A stretch of DNA of 64,000 bases from Brachionus plicatilis (lineage: Eukaryota > Rotifera > Eurotatoria > Ploima > Brachionidae): positions 243,299 through 307,298 of the forward strand of contig QEOQ01000344.1 in the NCBI GenBank assembly GCA_010279815.1. The letters run 5' to 3'. Position numbers and translations under genes: made by a program. This document shows, in pieces, positions 11,892 through 22,400 of the stretch (positions within the stretch are counted from its first letter, which is position 1; each line of letters starts with the position of its first letter). Below the pieces are notes generated by a model. It searched no databases, had not been told where the DNA came from, and saw only the letters and a program-made list of their open reading frames with translations.

Positions 11892-13337
11892 TTTGATTTT
11901 AAGTTAAAAAAAATATCTTAAATAATTTTTTTATATTTCATTTGATTGCAAGTTTTTTTTTACTTTTAAACATTTTTCTATTAATCTCAAAGTTAATTAT
12001 CGAATAATTTTCGAATATTGGTTGTGAATTAGTTTTAATTATTCTCAAAAAAATAAGTTTTTTTTTAAATTTATTTAATTTTTATTTAATTCTGATAAAT
12101 TATGAAAAAAACCATAACATAAATTTTAAAAGCCCTGGAAAATTTCATTAGATTACAAGCAAGCGTTTTAACTCTTTAGAAGATTCATCATTGAATCAGA
12201 GAATTTCCTAAATTTTTGATCTGTGTCTTATAAAGACAAAAAAAAATTAACATTTATTTAGAAATATTAATAAAAATGACTATTTTAGGTGAAAAATTAC
12301 CTTTGAATATTTTTATCAATCATTTTCTATTTTCATTTATGGTTTATTTTTGTTCAAGATTTTAAAAAGTGCTTGCTTTGACTCTTTAAATAAAAATCTC
12401 ATTGAATTATTCAATTTAAATTTAATGAGAAGTTGATTAATTTTTGTGCCAAGAATATTTCGAATTTCATCTAAAGAACGAACAAATTTTAATAACTGAA
12501 AGAATTGTGAAAATTTTTAAAGCATTTTTTTTTTCGGATTTAAAAAATGGATAAAATTTCGATTAGAAATCAGTGAAATTGCAGAATTTAAAAAAGTTTT
12601 ATTTGGAAAAAAAAAATTCTAAAAATTGAATAAACTGTTGCATTTAGAAAAAGTGCTATTTATAAATTAAATTTGACAATGCTGAGTGTGTTGCCATTTC
12701 GAATTTTTCAGTAACTTTGGCGATGAATTAATGCATTTTTTTAAACAAAATTAAACCATCGAAAAAAATGAAAGAACATTTTTTGAATCAATTTCAAAAT
12801 AATTTTCTTTTTAGCTCGCCTAAGTTTTTTCTATTATTTCTTTTATTTTTGTTTTTGTTTTTTCTATGTTTCTTTCTATTCTTTTCAACTAAAATTTAGA
12901 TTTGAAAAATTTATTTCATTTCGAGAGGAAAAAAAGTAGATTATCACATTCTAAATTAAATAATAATAAATTAAAATAAAAATTAAATTCGGTTTATTTT
13001 CAAGGTAAAGTTACTTTTTTTAAATTAAATTGTCTGATTTAATTAAAAAAAATTAAACAACTCTCGAAATAAAATTATCAAAAATAATCCAAAATTAACA
13101 GGAAAAATAGACAATCAATGTTATGATTTTGAAGAAAATAATAAAACAAAATTTTAAAGGAAAAGAATAGTAATTCAATTTATTAAAAAAGTATATGAAT
13201 TTGGCTATATTAGTATTTATCTTTTGAACTTTATTTTTAAATTATTTTGTCGTCATTATAATTACTTGTATTTTTTTTAATACTCTTACAGTTAGATGAA
13301 TATTTAAAATTAAAAATTATTTTATTTTTTTAAAAAG
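11892..13337. other. AT-rich spacer and presumed intron before second WD40 exon
   Basis: Nothing recognisable. The end is a splice acceptor (TTTTTTTAAAAAG before 13338). A second possible acceptor, CTCTTACAG, lies near 13290. Confidence 0.4.
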
Positions 13338-14244
13338 ATCTACACTGAGTCGAAATAAACCTCAAATTCATTTTAATGGCACTGTTAAACTCAATATTCC
13401 AATTGGTTGGTATCGTAGAATCCTTCCTTTGCCAAATGGTGATCTAGTCAGAGGAAGTCGAGGGAATTTAATTGAAATTTGGGATTTACAAAAAGGAATA
13501 ATAAAGAGAAATTTGATTAGTTCGTATTCTCGTCCGTTTGTTTTTGGCCTTTTGTCAAATGGTGACTTAGTTGCTGGATATTGGAAGAGTGAAACACTTT
13601 TAGTTTGGGATTTAAAAATAACAAATGGTGAACCGTTGAAAAGGATAATACAAACAAATGACTCCTTTTGGTGCATGACTGTATTGAAAAATGATGATTT
13701 GGCAATTGGTCAATGGTCTAATGGATATGATATAATAATAAGAGATTCTCAAAATGGATTGATTAAAAAGAAGCTTGTTGGACATTTGTCAACTGTTTAT
13801 CAAATAGTTGAATTACCTAATGGCAATTTGGTAAGTTGTTCTGATGACAAAACTGTTAAAGTATGGAACATTTCAAATGGTGCTGTAATTAAATCAATTA
13901 CTCATGAAACGGTTGTTTATTCGATTGCTTTTTTACCAAATGGTTATTTGGTAAGTGGTCTATATGGTGGAACAATAAACATTTGGAATTTAGAAACAAA
14001 TCAATTGATAAGGAATTTAATAGGACATTCAGCCGATATTTGTTGGAATAACTGTTTGCATGTTTTAGCTAATGGTGATTTATTGAGTGGTTCTGGTGAC
14101 GGAACCATCAAAGTTTGGAATCCATCTGATGGCACACTCAAGTTTATATCACCGTTACAAAAAGATTGCGTCTATCAATTAGCTGTTTTACCAAGTGGAA
14201 ATTTTATAAGTTCATCTTATTACGAACTTATTGTTTGGAATTAA
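13338..14244 (+). CDS. WD40 repeat protein, terminal exon (paralogue B)
   Basis: This is a paralogue of the exon at 822-1725 with the same acceptor context and phase: AG at 13336-13337, one split-codon base, then STLSRNKPQIHFNG. Seven blades are present (IEIWD, LLVWD, IIIRD, VKVWN, INIWN, IKVWN, LIVWN) and the stop is at 14242-14244, followed by AATAAA near 14286. Relative to copy A there are about fifty amino-acid differences over ~271 residues, one two-residue insertion in blade 3 and one single-residue deletion in blade 6. Differences cluster just after the GH motif and just before the conserved Asp of each blade, the loops forming the propeller's top face. No ATG heads this exon, so the N-terminus is encoded elsewhere. 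Ligand and function are unknown. Confidence 0.8.
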
Positions 14245-14299
14245 TCTTAAAAATTATTAGAATCATGATTTAACTTTTCATTTTGAATAAATAAATTTT

Positions 14300-15007
14300 G
14301 AATAAATAAAAGCAATTAATTTTCAATTAAATCAAATGCATGAAATTAAAAATAATTACCGTATTTCATTGAAAAGAAGTCACCACAAACAAAAGAAACT
14401 TTCTAGTTTTTTAGTCAGAAATTTTGGTTTATTTTTGTTGTTTTTCTCATAAAAATGTGTCTAGATTTAAAGAAAATTGATCAGTCTTTTTTCATTTAAT
14501 TGATGCATTTTTTTGTTTCTGATAGAAGAAAAAAATTGATAAATTTCTTTTAAATGAGTCACTTTTTTGGAGTGAAAAATTTTTGCTTAAAAGAAAACTT
14601 TTGATGAACGAACTTAAAATGTTAATTTTTGAGTCAAATATTGGCAAGTTTATTTTAGTTTTGTTTTACTTCTTTTCGATGAAATAAGGCAAATACATTT
14701 TTTTTGAATTTTATTTTCAGACATTATTTTAAAGCATTTTTAGTGGTCAATTTTTAAAATATTAAATCGAACTCATTTCCTATTGGTGCAAAAATAAAAT
14801 TTAGCCAACCAGAAACTAAGGTTGTTTTTTAATTTTTATTTTGCTTTTCTTTTTTATAAAATAAAATAAACCGACCGATTAAATTAAATAAAAATAAGCA
14901 AGTTAATTTCAATATCATCATTTTTTGTATATTTTAAAAAACAATATAGTCCTCTCGAAATTATGTCCCGTCACGATTATTTATTTTTATTATTTTTATT
15001 TATTTGT
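14300..15007. other. AT-rich spacer
   Basis: No gene found. An ATTTA-rich simple stretch (14978-15007) is the tail of the LINE 3' end that follows. Confidence 0.4.
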
Positions 15008-15181
15008 TTTCTGTACCGAGCTAAAGCTCCTTCAGAATAAGTTAAAAAGTAAAATAAAAAAAAAAATAAAAATAAAATTAAAGTTAATAAAATGAGATAA
15101 AAAAAAGAATCAAAATAAAGTAAATAAGCTAAAAAAATGAAAGTTGAAAAGACATAAATTGGAAAAGATTGTTACATGTTA
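15008..15181 (-). mobile_element. LINE 3' UTR fragment (hairpin tail family)
   Basis: The reverse complement aligns with the 3' UTR of the LINE fragment at 26940-27122, from the TAACATGTAACAATC region through to the terminal hairpin (15010-15036, GAGC-TTTA-GCTC inside TCTG...CAGA) and AAATA tail. It carries only about 175 bases of 3' end, a severe 5' truncation. Confidence 0.75.
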
Positions 15182-15182
15182 C

Positions 15183-15300
15183 GATCATTTATTTATTTAT
15201 TTGTTTAATTGTATCGAGCTAAAGCTCCTTCAGATTAAATAAAAAAAATAATAAAAATAAAAAATTAAAATAAAGTTAAATAAAATAAGATAAAAATTAA
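15183..15300 (-). mobile_element. Second LINE tail, adjacent to the first
   Basis: Another copy of the same terminal motif (15208-15234 on the minus strand) with AAATA repeats at 15183-15205. The fragment at 15008-15181 begins directly at this copy's tail, so the younger copy appears to have landed in the older copy's tail. Confidence 0.65.
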
Positions 15301-15870
15301 AAACTAAAAGGTTAAGTAGAATAAAATAAAGAAATGAAAATATGAATAAAATTTGTGAGAGTTAAATTCGATACGTGTTTACAAAATTGAAACTTAAGGA
15401 AAGCAAGACAAAAAAAAAAAGAAATGATTAAAAGAAAAATAAAATAAGACAAAATTAATGCAATAGAATATTTAGTTATTAAGTCCCAGTTTGTTTTATC
15501 CCCGAATTTCTTAAGAACTGATTTCCTAAATACATACCGTAAACTCTTGTTTACTTCCTCATGGGGTTCAAATATAAAGGTGTGGGGGTTGTAATTTAAA
15601 AAGTAAATTTCTAGTATAGGTATTTTAAGATTGAAAAAATTAGAAACCCGGGGTAAAAAAAAAAATTATTTATTAATTTAAATGGGCTTATAATATAAAA
15701 TGCTTATTTTTTAAGTGGGCTTATAATGAAAAATTCATAGTTTTTGAAAAAAAATTCGATTCTTCTCAGAAAAAATAGAAAAAAGTACTAAAATAATTGA
15801 TTAATTTTTGGTGAGCTTACAAATTGAAAAATTAAACGAAAAAAATTTTTAATTTATTTCCATTTCCGAC
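15301..15870. other. AT-rich spacer
   Basis: Several homopolymer runs; nothing supported. Confidence 0.4.
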
Positions 15871-16020
15871 TCATCTTCATCTTCATAATCATCATCATCA
15901 TCATCATCATCAACATTATCATCATCGTCAGCATCTTAATCGTCAATAGTCATTTCTTCCCCTGAACCAAAACCATTTACATCTTGTGCATCATCGTCAT
16001 CGACATCATCAACAAACTCA
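15871..16020 (-). repeat. TCA/ATC trinucleotide-rich tract
   Basis: A TCA-type simple repeat (core 15884-15925). Read on the minus strand it gives an Asp/Glu-rich frame with one in-frame stop (about 15938), so it may be a decayed acidic coding segment, but simple-repeat origin is sufficient. Confidence 0.5.
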
Positions 16021-16284
16021 TTATTCAGAATAAAATGTTTTTTAAAATTTTAAGCTCATGGGTGTGTATTATTTTGAAAATTTCAATACCATGAGACTAT
16101 AAAAATTTTTTTTATAGTACACACTGAGGCTATGATGAAATTCAGCTAAACTTCATATAAGTATTTCAAAGTTTTTTAAATTAAAATCCCGGGGTTATAA
16201 TGAAATTTTTTCTATAAAAAAAAAATATTTTTTCTACTGCGAGAAATATAAGCCTATTCAAAAAAATAAAACAAGCATCGAAAA

Positions 16285-16632
16285 TATCAGGAAGATTTGT
16301 CTTTAAAACCATTCAAGTTGAAGCTCAAACTGGCGGAATAGACTGTGGTCTTTTTGCCATAGCGTACGCTTTCGATCTGTGTCGTAATCTCGATCCGTAT
16401 TCTCCGAGAATACTTGTTAGTTGACGGATATTTTATCTAATCAAAATCTTTTACAACTGCTATTCCTAATTTTTTTCTTTTTTAAATATTGTGCTAAAAA
16501 CTCCATATGCAATGTGATATGCGAGCTCATTTTAATGAATGTTTAAAAAATAAAAAATTTACAGAATTTCCTTCAAGCCACTTAGATCATATCCGGGAAT
16601 ATAAAACTGTAAAATATAAAATTAAAATTTAA
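16285..16632 (+). pseudogene. Ulp1-like cysteine protease remnant
   Basis: The plus strand encodes FKTIQVEAQTGGIDCGLFAI followed by AYAFDLCRNLDP. TGGIDCGLFAIA is the catalytic Gln/Cys block of Ulp1/SENP-type (C48) peptidases. A second coding piece at 16507-16632 (QCDMRAHFNECLKNKKFTEF, PSSHLDHIREYKT, then TAA) matches what usually follows in these transposon-associated proteases. Between them (about 16420-16506) the frame is broken by stops; this could be a short intron or decay. Upstream His and Asp motifs are not visible. Such domains occur both in host deSUMOylases and in DNA transposons; the truncated state in repeat-rich spacer favours a transposon relic. Confidence 0.6.
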
Positions 16633-19461
16633 TTTTTTTATTTCGTTAAATTATCTTTTTTATTTTTTTTTCCACATTTTTTTGTTCACAAATTGTAATT
16701 TTTTTTTGAAATAAAATTGTTGACAAAATATACTGTTGATCTTTTATTCAGTTTATAAATTGATTTTTATAATTAATGTATTTGTATAACATCGCACTTT
16801 TTCAATGTTATTTCAACATTGGATACATTTTGTAATTCAAACACAAAAAATAAAACCAAAATTTTTTTAAATTATAATTTTATTTTCATTTTTCACTGAA
16901 GGTGCTAACGCTCAATACAGATTTACAATTAAATATTAAAATTTTTAAGTCAACACTTTAAATCAATTTAAATTAATTTATTTTAAAATTTTATTTTCTG
17001 AAAAAAAAAAAAAAAAACAATTTTTAATTATGATGATACCAATAAAACAAGACGCCTTAAATTTTAATCGAATTTATATAAAATTAAAACTAAAAATACT
17101 TAAAAAGCTCATTTAATTTAAAAGAGTTAAAATCTCATTGTGAAAACAAATCTGTTGAAATAGAAAACAATCAAAAATGGTTTTAAAAAATGAAAATTCA
17201 AAATTTGGTCCAAAATTTAAGCTTTTTTATTAATTCAGATTAAAAAAAAATTTAAATTCCAAACTGTTTTTGCCTATTTTTTTCTAATACAAATTTATTT
17301 AATTCACAAAAATACTAAAAAATAATAAGCAAATATTTTTCATTTTATTTTAAGTGATTAAACAATACTAGATTTTTTTTAAAAAAGAAATTTAGTTTGG
17401 GTACTACAAAAATTGATTAAAATGTCACAATTTTTTGTTGCCAAAATATTAAAAAAATTTTCCAACTATAAAGATTGTACATGAAAAAATAAATTTACAA
17501 TAAACTAAATAGAAATTTAAATTCTATCTGGTTATAAATATCCTTTTTTATCTCTCGACATTTAAATCCATCTGTGATACCTAACGTCTACATTCTAAAG
17601 GACCTAAAAGACCTACATTCTAAAGGACCAAAGCTCAGCCTAAATTGTATGTTTAATAAATAAATCAATAAATAAAGTAAATTGAAATCCAATTTTTTTT
17701 ACCTTATTGACATTTATAATGAGAAAATGATATCTAATATAAACACAGTGCCTGAATATTTTTGTTATCCCTAAAATGCGGAAGATCGATACAAAAATTT
17801 GTCGTAAATTTTTGATATACCAAAATGCGGAAGTAGGAAAATATCATTTTATACATAAAAAAAAACTTTTTTGATTTAAAAAAAAAAAATTAATAAAAAG
17901 TTTTTATTAATAATTAACGTTTTTGTTTTCATTTAAAAACCTTTATTTGATAAAAGAAAAATTTCCCAAATTTTACTATAATTTTTCACCAAATTCTAAA
18001 ATGATTGATTTGAAAAATGAATTCGATTGTAGTTTTGTTAAAAGAATAGACATCCATGACAAGCAATCGCTAGATAAAAATAAAGACCAAAATGAAAGAA
18101 AAAAGCGTCGTGTATTTTAAAGTTTAAAAGTTTTTTTAAGAAATTTGATTTTTCCAACAATAAAAAGTATTTTACATTGTTAAAATTGTTTTAAAGGCTT
18201 TATTTATTTTATATAGGTAAAAGTTATTTTATTTTTATAAATTTTTTTAAAGGCTAAAATTTATTTTATAAAGGTAAAAGTAGATTTAAAAAGTGAAGTT
18301 TAATTAGTGATACATTTTAACCCATACTTTAATTTGAATTGCAAAAATTGCATAAGACCAGAAGCTTGAAAAATCTATTTTGCTCACAATATTATTTTTA
18401 GATTTTTAAACATATTAAATTTGAAATCTTTTCAAATCTTTACCCAAACACTTATTTTTGTCTTATTTTTATCTTTATACTTATTTTTAATTTTTTTTAT
18501 ACATCGCTTTAAAGGCTTTCATAAATAATAACTAATAAATATTTAAATGTAAATGTAAATTATTGATTATATTAATTATTGAATATAATTTTCAATTTTA
18601 TTAATTTTTTATTTATATTAAATTTTGTGTTTCTATTGTTTTCATATCTTTCTCATAATTTTAAAATTATATGTTAATTTTTTTCTATATATTTTATTCT
18701 AATTATTTTAATCAAATCATTTTAAATATAATTTGAGATCTATTTATTTTTAAGTTTTTGTAAAATTTTGTTTTTCGTCTTTTTTAAAATGATATTTGCT
18801 TATTTTCTTAAATTTTTATGAAATTTACAATTTTGCGAACGCATCTTTGCAATAAGATTTATAAAATTTTGATTTTTTGAAATAATTAAATTAAATTTAG
18901 ATGTTTCTGTAAATTTTGATATTGATTGATAAGCTGGCCAATTTTACTTTTTTATTTTATTTTAATTTAAATTCAATTCTAAATAAAAACTAAGAATGAA
19001 AAAAGCTAAAAATAGACAAATGATTTTGAGGAAGCATCAAAAATTTCTCCAAATAAGTGATTAAATTGAAGCATATATTTTGTCAAGCATTTTATTTAAA
19101 TTCAAAAATAAGAAAAAATCAATAAGATTGTTGTGTGAAACATCGACAAAAAAAAATACATCAAAACAGAGAAAGTATATTTATATATAATAATACAATT
19201 TCCAGTTTTCATAACTAAATACTCTTTAACAAAATAGAAAATTTTGTGAATCGTTTTTGTTTTTTTAAAAATTTTATTTCAAATAAGAATCAAAAAAATA
19301 AGATAATTATTTTAATAATTAAAACTACTAATTTTACATTCAAATAAACAATCAAACTATTTTTGATGTGTCATCAAAGCTATTCAAAGCTTTATATATT
19401 TTTTTTCTGAACAAAAATTTTCTAAGTTTTTCAGCTTGACAGTGTTTTGCCAATTAACTTC
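16633..19461. other. AT-rich spacer
   Basis: No gene supported. At 17578-17690 a duplicated CTACATTCTAAAGGACC followed by AATAAATAAATC resembles a retroelement tail. Short frames here lack ATG starts and have biased composition. Confidence 0.4.
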
Positions 19462-22400
19462 TCAATCGCTATTATTGCTAGTATTTAGATTATTATAGCT
19501 TTGACTATTGCCGTTTGTGCTGTCTAGAATTGGTGTAGCAGAGTAGCAGAGTTTAAATGTGTACGGATATTTGCTAGCTATATTTTAAAGTAAGTCAAAA
19601 TATTGTCTAATTTAAAAATTCTAAAAATATAAAAATAACAATATTTACATGGATGGTCAATATCTGTGTGATTAGTTAGTATGAGAGCTTCAGTGCAGTC
19701 AGCAATATTATTCCATTCAGCAAGTCCGGTTGTGGATTTCTCAGCTATTTTTGTTTAATAAGGTATAATTTAGAGTCTTGAACATTTTATGCAATACTTT
19801 GAGGCCAGGACTGGGCCCAGTCCAATGGCAAAATAAGCCTTAATTTTTTTCAAAATAATTTCAATTCAATTTAGATCAGTGTTTAGATTCAAGCAAACTT
19901 AATTTTCAGCATTTAAATCAAAAATTTTTTTATTTATTGAATTTTTAAAAATAATGACCTTAGCACCTGCATTTGTCTGAGCTAACAAAAATTTTTTCTT
20001 CAAAATTAAATTCAAAATTTTTGTGTTGATTTTCTTTCAGAAATTTATTTTGCCATTTTTAGCATTTTAGTCGCTCTGAAGTATTTATCAGATGGAATAA
20101 AATAAAAATCCTAATTTTCGTTCAACTTTGTATTGCAAGAATTTTTCTTTATTTTTTTTTTTTTATTTTTTTTCTTTAAATTTTGAACTTACATTTTTTT
20201 TGAAAAACTTTAACTTTAGTGGGGGCCTTGGCACCAGCGTTCAAAAAGAGCTTATTAAAAAAAAATTTATTTTTAAATTTTCTAATCAAATTTGGTAGTT
20301 ACCTGAGCCACATCTTGTTCAGTGAATCCGGGTGGTGCATTGAACCAGTGGAGGACATTGGCTGGAGCAACAGGTTTATTTTTGGAAGCAGTCTCATTTG
20401 TGGAGTAGCGATTATTGCGGCAATTGGCAAAGTCTTTGTAACTCGGTGTTCCATCTGGCAGTTCGCCCGGCTTTATGGCCGGCTTAAGCTCGTTCTGGTT
20501 GCTCACGTGAATATGAATTTTTCTTCCAAATATGTAGACATTGTTTATGTACTGCAAAAAGTTGAGAATTGAGTCAGAGGCGTTCATCATGGCCATGGCT
20601 GAGCCCTCTTTGGTGATCAAAAATTTGATCCTTTCCACATTTCCGTACAGACACAGCAAGTTAAAGAGACGATCACAGTTGAACTTGGTGGTGCACAAAT
20701 TGTTGATCATCAGAATCAATTGGTTGTCGCTGTTGTGTCGCGAGTTGTTCATCAGAGACGGCAATGAGTCCTTTTTGTTGGACTGGTAGCCGTTGCGGTC
20801 CCCTTGGCCATTCGACCCGTTCGATCTGTTCATTTGGTAAGACTTGTGAGATGGGTTGGTTTGTCGCTGGTTATATGAAGATCGGTTATCTTTGGGAGTT
20901 TGCAGCAAAGGCGTTTCTGTTCAATAAAAAATTTATCTCAATTTTATTTTTGGCATTTTTTTCCAATTTTTTTTAATTGAAAATTTTTAATAAAGTTTTA
21001 AATTTTTTTTTTTTTTTCTAAAGATGTTTAATTTCAAAAATTTGAAAAAGTCTTTTGATCAAATACTGTGAGGATAATGGAAGTTTAAAATCTCAACTTT
21101 GAATTTAATTTTTAAATTCGGCAACTTTAATAAATTGGTAAAATTTTTAAAATTTTTAGTTTTTGTTCTGTATTGATATCAAGGAGAAAATGTTATTTTA
21201 TTTTTAAATCCATTGATCACTACTGATCCTTGAAAATTTTATTTTTATATACGATTTTTAAAATCAAGGATTTGCTTGATTAAATAGATGTAAAATAATT
21301 ATTTAGGCATTTAGAATTTTTGTAGTTTCCTATACATATTATAAATAATTTGCGCTTATTTATGATTTTTTTTAATTCTTGATAATTCTATGAATTTAAA
21401 GTTTATTATCAAATTTTTGTCTATCAATTTATTCTAATTACTTTGCAGCTTTGAATTATAATGATACATTTTTAAAATTATTGTTATTTATTTTGAATAA
21501 AAAGCTGTAAGAATATAACCAGCGATTAATGTATTAATTTTTTTATACGTATTTGGGAACCTTTAATAAAAATTTATCTGAAATTAATAAATAAAATAAT
21601 TTCATATTTTTCAAATTTAGATAAATGTCAAAAATTGTCTGAACAAAAGAACTAAATTAAAATAAGAATAATTTGAAGTGAAAAAAGTACCATGCAAATT
21701 TTTTAATTGTTTACTGAATCGAATCGCATTTTTGAGTTTAATTTCAAATAATTTTAGAACTATACCATTTTTTGATTGAACAAAAAAAATCAAAAAATTT
21801 TTTTGATACAGACAGATAAATAAAAATTCTGCTTTACTTGGTTCAACAATTAATTGATTTTTTTAAAAATTATTTTTGCTTTGGCCGATAAGAGATTTAC
21901 AAAGACTAATTATTTTAATTGTTAAGTAATTTAAATTAAAATTTAAGCTTTTTGATTTTTCACATAATTCAAAAAAAATTAAATCAGCAGAATTTATTAT
22001 CACTCATAAACCTTGAACCAATAAATAATAAAAATTTATTTTTCTGTAATTTCTTTTATTTTTAAAATGATTACAGATCTTGTTATAATTCACTAAAAAT
22101 GATTTATGAAGAGATGCCATTCTGAATTTTTTTTAAAATTTTTAATATGGAAATATTCTATGATAGATGAAAGAAATATATTTGAGTAGGCTCAGCTTTT
22201 AAGACATGAGATTTAATTGGGAGGGAAATTAAAAATTAATTAAAATAAATTTTCAAAAGAGAATCTTTAAATTTTACAGACAACGAGCCATTGTGAATCT
22301 TGGAACCAAAAAATTTAACAAAAATTTTTTTCCCCATCAGTCTAAGAGAAATTCTTCAAAATCTTTGTCAGTCTGCAAACGATTAAATTTATAAGGCAAA

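Noticed and set aside
17923..18120. 65-codon frame on the plus strand
   Set aside because: It lacks an ATG at its head, has Lys/Phe/Asn bias typical of AT-rich noise, and has no splice context.
20050..20125. Candidate exon of the hnRNP L gene on the minus strand (DFYFIPSDKYFRATKMLK)
   Set aside because: It looked like an RRM strand after a GAAAATTAG acceptor, but joining exon 4 to it gives a stop at the junction. The exon at 19649-19744 (SEKSTTGLAEW) joins in phase and matches the family exactly, so this block is intronic.
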